Program-made: the position numbers and the translations under genes
Shown: positions 1 to 4,762 of the stretch, in pieces
Numbering within the stretch: position 1 is the stretch's first letter
Layout of the letters: each line of letters opens with the position of its first letter
NCBI GenBank assembly: GCA_028291445.1
Contig: JAQGIA010000506.1
Location: forward strand, 1-5,291
DNA: 5,291 nucleotides
Reading direction: 5' to 3'
Source: Belnapia sp.
Lineage (GTDB): Bacteria > Pseudomonadota > Alphaproteobacteria > Acetobacterales > Acetobacteraceae
The notes under the pieces: generated by a model
What the model was told of the DNA's origin: nothing
Seen by the model: the letters and a program-made list of their open reading frames with translations, nothing else
Databases searched by the model: none

Positions 1-257
1 ATGATCTCGGCCAGCGGGGCGTATTCGAGGTTGCTCAGCGCAAGGCCCGGCTCATCCGGCTTGAGGCCGGGAAGAAACAGGTTCCACAAGCCCTGCTCGC
101 GCGCCTTGGCCTTCAGGTCGTCGATGATGGCGAGCGGGAATTCGCCGCCATCGGCGATGCGGCGGAATTCCGGGTCGGCGGGGAGGATGTGCTGGTCCAT
201 GAAGTCCAGCAATTGTTGCTGCAAGTCGCGGACCTTGTCGGAATAGGCGAAATCCAT
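1..257 (-). CDS. Acyl-CoA dehydrogenase, ACAD10/11-like, N-terminal part (runs off window)
   Basis: Only the first 85 residues are present; the gene continues beyond base 1. The start (MDFAYSDKVRDLQ) and the later stretch GLWNLFLP (about residues 56-63) followed by LSNLEYAPLAEI (74-85) are typical of the N-terminal helical domain of FAD-dependent acyl-CoA dehydrogenases. The WNLFLP...LEYAPLAEI pattern is the one I associate with the ACAD10/ACAD11-like subgroup rather than with short-chain dehydrogenases. The flavin-binding middle domain and the catalytic base are outside the window, so activity cannot be judged. The ATG at 257 lies 3 nt after the stop of the upstream kinase, with a weak GGAA about 8 nt before it inside the kinase 3' end, so the two are almost certainly co-transcribed and perhaps translationally coupled. 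By family knowledge the enzyme would oxidise an acyl-CoA to an enoyl-CoA, or, in the ACAD10/11 pathway, act on a 4-phosphoacyl-CoA. Family assignment is firm; the substrate is inferred. Confidence 0.88.
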   Translation of the reverse strand, partial: MDFAYSDKVRDLQQQLLDFMDQHILPADPEFRRIADGGEFPLAIIDDLKAKAREQGLWNLFLPGLKPDEPGLALSNLEYAPLAEI

Positions 258-260
258 GGG

Positions 261-1322
261 TCAGGTTCCGATGCTGGCGAGGCCGCGATGGGCGAAGGCG
301 ATGGAGAGCTCGCCGACCGATGCGGCATTGGCGGAGGCGGCATTGCCGGCCCGTGCGCGGGCGGCGATGCCCTCGAAGATGACGGCGAAGCGGAACATCG
401 AGAAGGCGACGTGGAAGCTCTCCAGCCGCGGCGCCGGGCGCTGCCGGCAGGCGTAGTAATGCGCGACGTACTCGGCCTCGGTCGGGATGCCGAGCGCGGC
501 GATGTCGAGGCCGAGCATGCCGCCGTATTCCTCCGGCGCGCTGCGCCAGGCGATGACGCTGAAGGCGAGGTCGGCCAGCGGATGCCCGATGGTCGACAGC
601 TCCCAGTCGAGCACCGCGACGATGCCCGGAGCGGCGTTGCCGAACAGGACGTTGCCGGGGCGGTAGTCGCCATGGACGATCGAGGCCTCCCCGTCGTCGG
701 GCGGGATATGCGCGGCGACCCAGCCGGCGAGCTCGGTCAGTTCGGGGATGTCGCGGAAGCGCTGGCTGTCCCATTGGCGGGTCCAGCGGCCGACCTGGCG
801 CTCGAAGTAATTGCCGGGGCGGCCGAAGCCCTCCAGCCCCGCCGCCTGCCAATCGACGTCATGCAGTTTTGCGAGGGTTTCGGCGAAGGACAGGTACATG
901 GCGCGGCGCTCGGCCACCGCCGCACCGGGCAGGTCGCAGCTGTCGAAGACCCGGCCCTCCACCCGGTCCATGACGTAGAAGGGCGTGCCGACGACATCCG
1001 GCTCGGCATGGAAGACCACCACCGGCGGCACCGGAACCGGCGTCGGCGCCAGGGCCTGGAGCACCCGCGCCTCCCGGTCGACGGCATGGGCCGAGGGCAG
1101 GGTGACACCGGGCGGCTTCTTGCGCAGCACCAGCCGGCGGTTGGCATAGGTGACGAAGAAGGTCGGGTTGGACTGGCCGCCGGAGATGCGCTGCAATTCC
1201 ATCGGTCCGGCGAGGCCGGGGATGGTGGCGTGCAGGAAGGCATCCAGCTTCGCCGGGTCGAATTCGGCCACCCTCGTTTCCTCCGCTGGCCGGACCACGA
1301 TCGGTGCAAGGTCCGGCTTCAT
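261..1322 (-). CDS. APH-fold phosphotransferase, ACAD10/11 kinase-like (putative hydroxyacyl-CoA kinase)
   Basis: This 353-residue protein has the aminoglycoside/choline kinase fold (APH family). Motifs in order: a glycine-rich nucleotide loop SGGQSNPT (47-54), the lysine strand LVLRKKP (64-70), E84 in DREARVLQAL as the likely lysine partner, hinge-like TPFYVMDRVEGRVF (113-126), the catalytic loop IVHGDYRPGNVLF (215-227; D219, N224), and the metal-binding VLDWELSTIGHPLADLAF (237-254; D239). All key kinase residues are present. Among APH proteins, GDYRPGNV with DWELSTIGHPLADLA is typical of the ACAD10/11-associated group and not of antibiotic-resistance enzymes. The acyl-CoA dehydrogenase follows 3 nt downstream, in the same order as the two domains of mammalian ACAD11. 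In P. putida the related LvaA phosphorylates 4-hydroxyvaleryl-CoA; a similar role here is inference. The ATG at 1322 has no clear Shine-Dalgarno sequence, but the motifs fit this start and the length is usual for the family. Confidence 0.88.
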   Translation of the reverse strand: MKPDLAPIVVRPAEETRVAEFDPAKLDAFLHATIPGLAGPMELQRISGGQSNPTFFVTYANRRLVLRKKPPGVTLPSAHAVDREARVLQALAPTPVPVPPVVVFHAEPDVVGTPFYVMDRVEGRVFDSCDLPGAAVAERRAMYLSFAETLAKLHDVDWQAAGLEGFGRPGNYFERQVGRWTRQWDSQRFRDIPELTELAGWVAAHIPPDDGEASIVHGDYRPGNVLFGNAAPGIVAVLDWELSTIGHPLADLAFSVIAWRSAPEEYGGMLGLDIAALGIPTEAEYVAHYYACRQRPAPRLESFHVAFSMFRFAVIFEGIAARARAGNAASANAASVGELSIAFAHRGLASIGT

Positions 1323-1338
1323 TGTCGTATCGCATGAC

Positions 1339-1363
1339 CGAGGCGTTTCGGCTCGCCGCCTCG
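1339..1363. repeat. Inverted repeat in the kinase/tspO divergent spacer
   Basis: The arms CGAGGCG (1339-1345) and CGCCTCG (1357-1363) are perfectly complementary around an 11-nt loop. The repeat begins 17 bp upstream of the kinase start codon, so on the minus strand it could form a leader hairpin or be an operator half-site pair. The spacer between the two divergent genes is only 116 bp and must hold both promoters; I could not pick out convincing -35/-10 boxes in it. In such GC-rich DNA a 7-bp inverted repeat could also be chance. Confidence 0.3.
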
Positions 1364-1438
1364 AGCGGTCGTGCCCTGGTCGGCCGGCAGCATGGCGGTG
1401 GTTGGCTACCGTCGCAACCGCATGGCCGGGAATGCGCT

Positions 1439-1930
1439 ATGCTGCGGCCGATGCGCTTCTCCGACATCCTGCCCCTTATCGGCTTCTTCGCCGTCTGCTT
1501 CGCCACCGCCTGCTCCGGCGCGGTCTTCAAGCCGGGCGATTGGTACGAGAATCTGGCCAAGCCGGCGTGGAAGCCGCCGAATTGGCTGTTTCCACCGGTC
1601 TGGTCGGTATTGTTCACGCTGATCGCCATCGCCGGCTGGCTGGCCTGGCGGCAGGTGGGCTTCGGCCTGCCGCTGGTGGTCTATGGCATCCATCTGCTGC
1701 TGAACGCCGGCTGGTCGGCGCTATTCTTCGGGCTGAAGCGGCCGGACCTCGCCTTCGCCGAACTGGTGGTGTTCTGGCTGTCGATCCTGGCGACGATCCT
1801 GCTGTTCGCCCCGGTCAGCGCCGCCGCGGCCTGGCTGCTGGCGCCCTATCTGGCCTGGGTCACCTTCGCCGGGATGCTGAATTACGCCATCTGGCAGCGG
1901 AACCGGGAAGCCGGTTTCGTGCGGGGCTAG
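1439..1930 (+). CDS. tspO: TspO/MBR family tryptophan-rich sensory protein
   Basis: TspO is a five-helix membrane protein that binds porphyrins and other hydrophobic ligands. In Rhodobacter it modulates tetrapyrrole and photosynthesis gene control; in eukaryotes it is the mitochondrial translocator protein. Numbering from the ATG at 1451 (159 residues): helix 1 is LPLIGFFAVCFATACSGAVF, followed by the loop KPGDWYENLAKPAWKPPNW (28-45), which carries the family signature WxxxLxKPxWxPPxW, then FPPVW (47-51). Further helices hold HLLLNAGWSALFFGLK (81-96) and the final APYLAWVTFAGMLNYAIW (131-148). W51 and W136 sit where conserved cavity tryptophans occur. Length matches the bacterial family (about 155-160). 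I place the start at 1439 (MLRPMRFSD, 163 residues) because GGGA lies 7 nt upstream; ATG 1451 is equally acceptable by homology but lacks a ribosome site. It runs divergently from the kinase and convergently with the flavin reductase, so it is probably monocistronic. Confidence 0.93.
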   Translation: MLRPMRFSDILPLIGFFAVCFATACSGAVFKPGDWYENLAKPAWKPPNWLFPPVWSVLFTLIAIAGWLAWRQVGFGLPLVVYGIHLLLNAGWSALFFGLKRPDLAFAELVVFWLSILATILLFAPVSAAAAWLLAPYLAWVTFAGMLNYAIWQRNREAGFVRG

Positions 1931-1941
1931 AGCAAGCTCAT

Positions 1942-1961
1942 CTCAGGCGACTGCGCCTGAG
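1942..1961. terminator. Hairpin downstream of tspO, possible terminator
   Basis: CTCAGGCG (1942-1949) pairs with CGCCTGAG (1954-1961) around the loop ACTG, giving a perfect 8-bp GC-rich stem 11 bp after the tspO stop. No T-run follows, so classical intrinsic termination is not assured. A second tiny palindrome, GAGC-AA-GCTC (1930-1939), lies between it and the stop codon. The last stem base is also the first base of the tandem repeat array, so this hairpin looks like part of that composite block. Confidence 0.5.
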
Positions 1962-2047
1962 CGAGCAACCTGCTCGCCAAGACAAAGTAAGCGAGCAACC
2001 TGCTCGACAAGACAAAGTAAGCGAGCAACCTGCTCGCCAAGGCAAAG
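1961..2047. repeat. Three tandem 30-bp units, each with an internal hairpin
   Basis: Units begin at 1961, 1991 and 2021. Each starts with GCGAGCA-ACC-TGCTCGC, a 7-bp inverted repeat around a 3-nt loop, followed by a 13-nt A-rich tail (CAAGACAAAGTAA in unit 1). Unit 2 differs from unit 1 by one base (C to A at unit position 17), which removes the outermost pair. Unit 3 has one change (A to G at unit position 22) and diverges in its last three bases, where the next hairpin begins. Unit 1 is 16/30 GC, lower than the neighbouring genes look. Because the period is a multiple of three, reading frames stay open through it on both strands and create false ORFs. There are no spacers, so it is not a CRISPR array. 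It resembles REP/BIME-type extragenic palindromes in layout; its family is not known to me. Confidence 0.9.
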
Positions 2048-2049
2048 AC

Positions 2050-2090
2050 TGGAACCGTTCATCCGTGTGCGGCACGGATGAACGGTTCCA
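2050..2090 (-). terminator. Perfect 18-bp stem hairpin, likely terminator of the flavin reductase gene
   Basis: Arms 2050-2067 and 2073-2090 are fully complementary (18 bp, core GGAACCGTTC) around the 5-nt loop TGCGG. The hairpin starts 7 bp after the flavin reductase stop codon. Read on the minus strand it is followed by a moderately T-rich stretch (GTCTTTG), which suits an intrinsic terminator for that gene; on the plus strand no T-run follows. It also ends the repeat block, so it may back up termination of tspO. The stem is longer and more perfect than a terminator needs, which fits a member of a dispersed repeat family kept identical by copying. Confidence 0.65.
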
Positions 2091-2097
2091 ACCCGCC

Positions 2098-2730
2098 TCA
2101 GCGGTCCGGCTGGCCCGGCGCATAGGCGCCGGCATCGGTCGGGCGCAGGGCCTCGAAGACCTCGGTGACGGCGGCATAGTCGCGGTAGCCGCAGCGGGCC
2201 AGGGATTGCGCCGCGGCGGTGTCGAAGCGGCCATCGCGGAGATAGGCCGGGTCGATATGCACGCCGACGACCTGGCCGATGATGATCCAGCCTTCCAGCG
2301 CGGCGCCGTCGACGTCGTGCAGCCGCATGGAATGCACCACCTTGCATTCCATGGAGGCCGGGGCGACGGCGACCCGCGGTGCCTTGACGATGCGGCAGGG
2401 TGCCGCCTCCAGCCCCGCGGCGGCGAATTCGTTCTCGCCATCGCCCAGCGCGCCGGAGGAGATGTTCATCGCCTCGAACAGCGGACGGGTCGAGAGGTTG
2501 AAGACGAATTCGCCGGATGCGATGGCGTTGGCCGCGCTGTGCTTCATGCTCTCGCTGGTGAAGGCCAGCATCGGCGGGCGCGAATGCACCGCGTTGAAGA
2601 AGCTGTAGGGCGCCAGGTTGGGGCGCCCCGCACCATCGAGCGTCGAGATCCAGCCGATCGGGCGCGGCGCGATGATCGCCTTGAAGGGGTCATGCGGCAG
2701 GCCGTGGCCGAGCCGGGGTTCGTAGAACAT
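2098..2730 (-). CDS. Flavin reductase-like, FMN-binding protein
   Basis: This 210-residue protein belongs to the flavin reductase-like domain family (DIM6/NTAB type, FMN-binding split barrel). The diagnostic segment is IIAPRPIGWISTLDGAGRPN (19-38), where APRPIGWIST lines the FMN site, followed by LAPYSFFNAVHSRPPMLAF (39-57), then SGEFVFNLS (72-80), and in the second half ECKVVHSMRLHD (128-139) and WIIIGQVVGVHID (148-160). Such proteins reduce flavin with NAD(P)H, often supplying a two-component oxygenase, or bind FMN with unknown substrate. No oxygenase partner is visible here, so the acceptor is unknown. The start ATG at 2730 is preceded by GGAAGAAGG, but 12 nt away, which is longer than ideal; no better in-frame start is seen. 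It is cytoplasmic, with no signal peptide. The Bug receptor gene ends 68 bp upstream on the same strand, so the two may share a transcript, although a hairpin lies between them. Confidence 0.88.
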   Translation of the reverse strand: MFYEPRLGHGLPHDPFKAIIAPRPIGWISTLDGAGRPNLAPYSFFNAVHSRPPMLAFTSESMKHSAANAIASGEFVFNLSTRPLFEAMNISSGALGDGENEFAAAGLEAAPCRIVKAPRVAVAPASMECKVVHSMRLHDVDGAALEGWIIIGQVVGVHIDPAYLRDGRFDTAAAQSLARCGYRDYAAVTEVFEALRPTDAGAYAPGQPDR

Positions 2731-2766
2731 GCGCGGGTCTGGCCTTCTTCCAGGATGGGTTTCAGT

Positions 2767-2793
2767 CTGCCCTGCGCCTGAGGCGATGGGCAG
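2767..2793 (-). terminator. Hairpin between the Bug and flavin reductase genes
   Basis: On the minus strand CTGCCC and GGGCAG (2788-2793 and 2767-2772) pair, then after a 2x2 internal mismatch CGCC pairs with GGCG around a TCA loop. The hairpin lies 5 bp past the Bug stop codon. No T-run follows, so it could be a weak terminator, an mRNA 3'-end stabiliser, or chance in GC-rich DNA. If functional it would lower flavin reductase expression relative to the receptor. Confidence 0.4.
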
Positions 2794-2798
2794 GGGGG

Positions 2799-3773
2799 CT
2801 ACCCCCGCTTCCGCGCCATGCCCGAGGCCGCCAGCGCCGCCTCCACCCCCGGCCGCACGTCGTGCAGCAGGGCCATGGTGCCGGCGCGGTCGAGCGGGCG
2901 GCTGGCGATGCTGGCGGCATTCTGCCGGACCAGCACCTCCGGGTCCCGTGCCGCGGCCAGCAGGGCGGCTTCCAGCCGGGCGCGGATCGGCGCCGGCAGC
3001 CCGGCGGGGCCGGCCCAGATGATCGGTTGGCGGGTCGCGGTGTCGTAGCCCTGCTCGATCAGGGTCGGCACCTCGGGGAATTCCGGCCAGCGGTCCACGC
3101 TGGCACTGGCCAGCATGCGCAGGTTGCCGCCCTTCACCAGGCCGATCATCTCCGGCGTGCCGGTATAGGTATCGACATGCCCGCCGGCCACCTGGCTGGC
3201 CGCATCGGTGATGCTGCCGAAGGGGACGTAGCTGAGCTGCATCCCGGTCAGCCGCGCCAGCTCGAAGAAGGCGACGGCCGAGCCGGGGTTGGTGGTCGCC
3301 ATGGTCAGCGGCCGGCGGCGGCCCTCGGCGATGAAATCCGCCAGCGTATGGATATGCGGCAGCGAGGGGCCGACCGGCAGGCCGATCCGCAATTCGGAGG
3401 TGCAGCCGAGGAAGTCGAAGCTTTCCCAGGGCTTGTAGGGCAGGTCCATGGTCAGCGGCGCGACCACCAGCGCCGAGAGCCCGACCAGGCCGAAGGTATA
3501 GCCATCCGGCTTCGCCTGGGCGATCCGCCCCGGGCCGAGGGTGCCGCCGGCGCCGGGCGTGTTGCGCACCGGAATGGCGACGCCGAGCGTCTTCTCCATA
3601 TGCGCGGCGATGGCGCGGGCCACCACATCGGTGCCGCCGCCAGGGCCGAAGCCGGTGACGAGGCTGATCTCGCGGCTCGGCCAGCGCTCGGTCTGGGCGC
3701 CCCCTTGAGCGGCGGCTTGGCCGATCCAGGGGGTCGCCAGGGCGAGCCCCGTTAGCAGGTGCCTGCGGTGCAT
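2799..3773 (-). CDS. Bug/TctC-type periplasmic solute-binding receptor (tripartite tricarboxylate transporter family)
   Basis: Length (324 residues) and layout are those of the Bug family, extracytoplasmic receptors for carboxylates and related small molecules. An N-terminal export signal spans about residues 1-23: basic MHRRH, hydrophobic LLTGLALATPWIG, and an AAAQ cleavage region; the paired arginines R3-R4 give it a Tat-like look. The mature protein begins near TERWPSREISLVTGFGPGGGTDVVAR (28-53), with the ligand-loop GFGPGGGTD typical of Bug proteins. Then come VRNTPGAGGTLGP (69-81), KPDGYTFGL (88-96), the second-lobe YVPFGSITDAASQVAGGHVD (182-201) and FPEVPTLIEQGYD (232-244). No TctA or TctB membrane subunits are in the window, so it is an orphan receptor here, as is common in this family. 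The ATG at 3773 has an AGGGGGGAAA ribosome site about 8-11 nt upstream. The ligand cannot be predicted; neighbouring acyl-CoA genes suggest a carboxylate, which is inference. Confidence 0.93.
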   Translation of the reverse strand: MHRRHLLTGLALATPWIGQAAAQGGAQTERWPSREISLVTGFGPGGGTDVVARAIAAHMEKTLGVAIPVRNTPGAGGTLGPGRIAQAKPDGYTFGLVGLSALVVAPLTMDLPYKPWESFDFLGCTSELRIGLPVGPSLPHIHTLADFIAEGRRRPLTMATTNPGSAVAFFELARLTGMQLSYVPFGSITDAASQVAGGHVDTYTGTPEMIGLVKGGNLRMLASASVDRWPEFPEVPTLIEQGYDTATRQPIIWAGPAGLPAPIRARLEAALLAAARDPEVLVRQNAASIASRPLDRAGTMALLHDVRPGVEAALAASGMARKRG

Positions 3774-3920
3774 TGTTATTGTTTCCCCCCTGTCGTCCCT
3801 GGCTTAAGCGACCGGGACTTTAAAGCGTGATCGTCCAAGGCGGCATCGCCGAAGGGCGTGCATCACCCGACAACAACAAGCTGGACCATGATCGGCGCTT
3901 CGGTCGGCGCAAAGCATGGT
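3774..3920. other. 147-bp spacer between the hydratase and Bug genes; probable Bug promoter region
   Basis: On the minus strand this spacer holds, in order, an inverted repeat next to the hydratase stop, a stretch with no recognisable signal, then a locally AT-richer part (about 3802-3826) with the small palindromes CTTTAAAG and GCTTAAGC, and finally the Bug ribosome site. A promoter for the Bug gene is expected here, but no convincing -35/-10 pair at 16-18 bp spacing could be found by eye. The short plus-strand ORFs here have no coding signs. Confidence 0.35.
3885..3920 (-). terminator. Inverted repeat abutting the hydratase stop, possible terminator
   Basis: ACCATG (3885-3890) and CATGGT (3915-3920) form a 6-bp outer stem directly next to the hydratase stop codon (3921-3923). 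Inside, GCGC segments (3895-3898 and 3907-3910) could pair as well. On the minus strand it is followed by CCAGCTTGTTGTTGTC, which is T-enriched but not a true T-run. Support as a terminator is modest. Confidence 0.35.
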
Positions 3921-4697
3921 CTAGCGACCGGTCCAGCGCGGCGCCCGCTTCTCGACGAAGGCGCGCGGGCCTTCCTGGAAATCCTCGGTGGTCCGCATCC
4001 GCTCGCTGGCGGCGCGGCTGAGGGTCCACAGCGTCTCCTCGTCCAGCTCCGCCGCCTGACGGGCGATGGCCAGGCTTTCCCGCACCGCGATCGGCGCGTT
4101 GCCGCAAATTTTCCGCGCCAGGGCCAGTGCCGCCGGCACCACCTCGGCGGCGGGGAGCACGGCATTGACCAGCCCATGCTGCAAGGCGGTGGCGGCGCTG
4201 ATCGGATCGCCGGTGGCGATCATGTGCAGCGCCACCGCCTTCGGCAGGGCGCGAGGCAGGCGAAAAACCCCGCCGGCGCCGGCGACCAGGCTGCGCTTCA
4301 CCTCGGGCAGGCCGAAGGTGGCGGCCTCGGCGGCGATGGCGAGATCGCAGGCGAGCAGCAATTCCAGCCCCCCGGCCAGCGCATGGCCCTGCGCGGCGGC
4401 GATCCACAGCTTGGTCCGCTGGGCGCGGACGAAGCCGCCGAAGCCGTTGCGCGACCCGGCCAGCGTGTTGCTGCGGCCGGCCGAGACCGCCTTCAGATCG
4501 GCCCCGGCGCAGAAGGCATGCGGCCCGGCGCCGGTCAGCACCACGGCCCAGAGCTCGGGGTCGGCCTCGACCCGGTTGACCGCCGCCTCGATGCCGGCGG
4601 CGACGTCGCTATTGACCGCGTTGCGCGCCTCCGGCCGGTTGATGGTGACGAGGGCGATATGCGGTTCGACGATCTCGAACAGGACGGCATCGGCCAT
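3921..4697 (-). CDS. Enoyl-CoA hydratase/isomerase (crotonase family)
   Basis: A 258-residue protein of normal crotonase length. It would hydrate a trans-2-enoyl-CoA to the 3-hydroxyacyl-CoA in the cytoplasm, as a hexamer or trimer by family precedent. Visible features: N-terminal IALVTINRPEARNAVNSD (14-31); the first oxyanion-hole segment FCAGADLKA (62-70); the second, QGHALAGGLELLLACDLAIA (103-122), with E112 matching catalytic Glu144 of rat mitochondrial hydratase; and FGLPEVKRSLVAGAGGVFRLPR (128-149), with E132 matching Glu164. Both glutamates, 20 residues apart as in the rat enzyme, argue for hydratase activity and not only isomerase. The ATG at 4697 was chosen because AAGGA lies about 8 nt upstream and the family N-terminus begins there; the frame stays open upstream but that extension is not crotonase-like. 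It follows the DinB-like gene by 65 bp on the same strand and may be co-transcribed. Chain-length preference cannot be read from the sequence. Confidence 0.94.
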   Translation of the reverse strand: MADAVLFEIVEPHIALVTINRPEARNAVNSDVAAGIEAAVNRVEADPELWAVVLTGAGPHAFCAGADLKAVSAGRSNTLAGSRNGFGGFVRAQRTKLWIAAAQGHALAGGLELLLACDLAIAAEAATFGLPEVKRSLVAGAGGVFRLPRALPKAVALHMIATGDPISAATALQHGLVNAVLPAAEVVPAALALARKICGNAPIAVRESLAIARQAAELDEETLWTLSRAASERMRTTEDFQEGPRAFVEKRAPRWTGR

Positions 4698-4716
4698 GAG
4701 GTTTTCCTTATTCAAT

Positions 4717-4742
4717 TTGGGTGCGGCGGTTGGGTGCGGCGG
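4717..4742. repeat. Perfect 13-bp tandem duplication
   Basis: TTGGGTGCGGCGG occurs twice back to back (4717-4729 and 4730-4742) in the 65-bp spacer between the DinB-like gene and the hydratase. It lies outside the hydratase ribosome site and probably reflects replication slippage; copy number could vary among strains. Confidence 0.8.
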
Positions 4743-4762
4743 CTGCCGGGTGACGAGCGGTA

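Noticed and set aside
261..1322. Aminoglycoside resistance gene
   Set aside because: It shares the APH fold, but the motif wording and the adjacent acyl-CoA dehydrogenase place it with ACAD10/11-type kinases.
1304..1438. Upstream extension of tspO to the ATG at 1304
   Set aside because: The extra 45 residues are not TspO-like and would overlap the kinase start; the hydrophobic N-terminus begins after 1451.
1961..2047. CRISPR array
   Set aside because: Units abut with no spacers and the tails are nearly identical; there are no cas genes.
1930..2090. Classical MITE or insertion sequence
   Set aside because: The outer ends are not inverted repeats of each other, no flanking target duplication is visible, and there is no transposase gene.
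1150..2781. Very long plus-strand ORF (543 codons) spanning the kinase, tspO and flavin reductase regions
   Set aside because: It runs antisense to two well-supported genes, overlaps tspO in another frame and reads through the hairpin array. Its product is low-complexity Arg/Gly/Ala-rich with no family motif. It stays open because of high GC and the 30-bp period.
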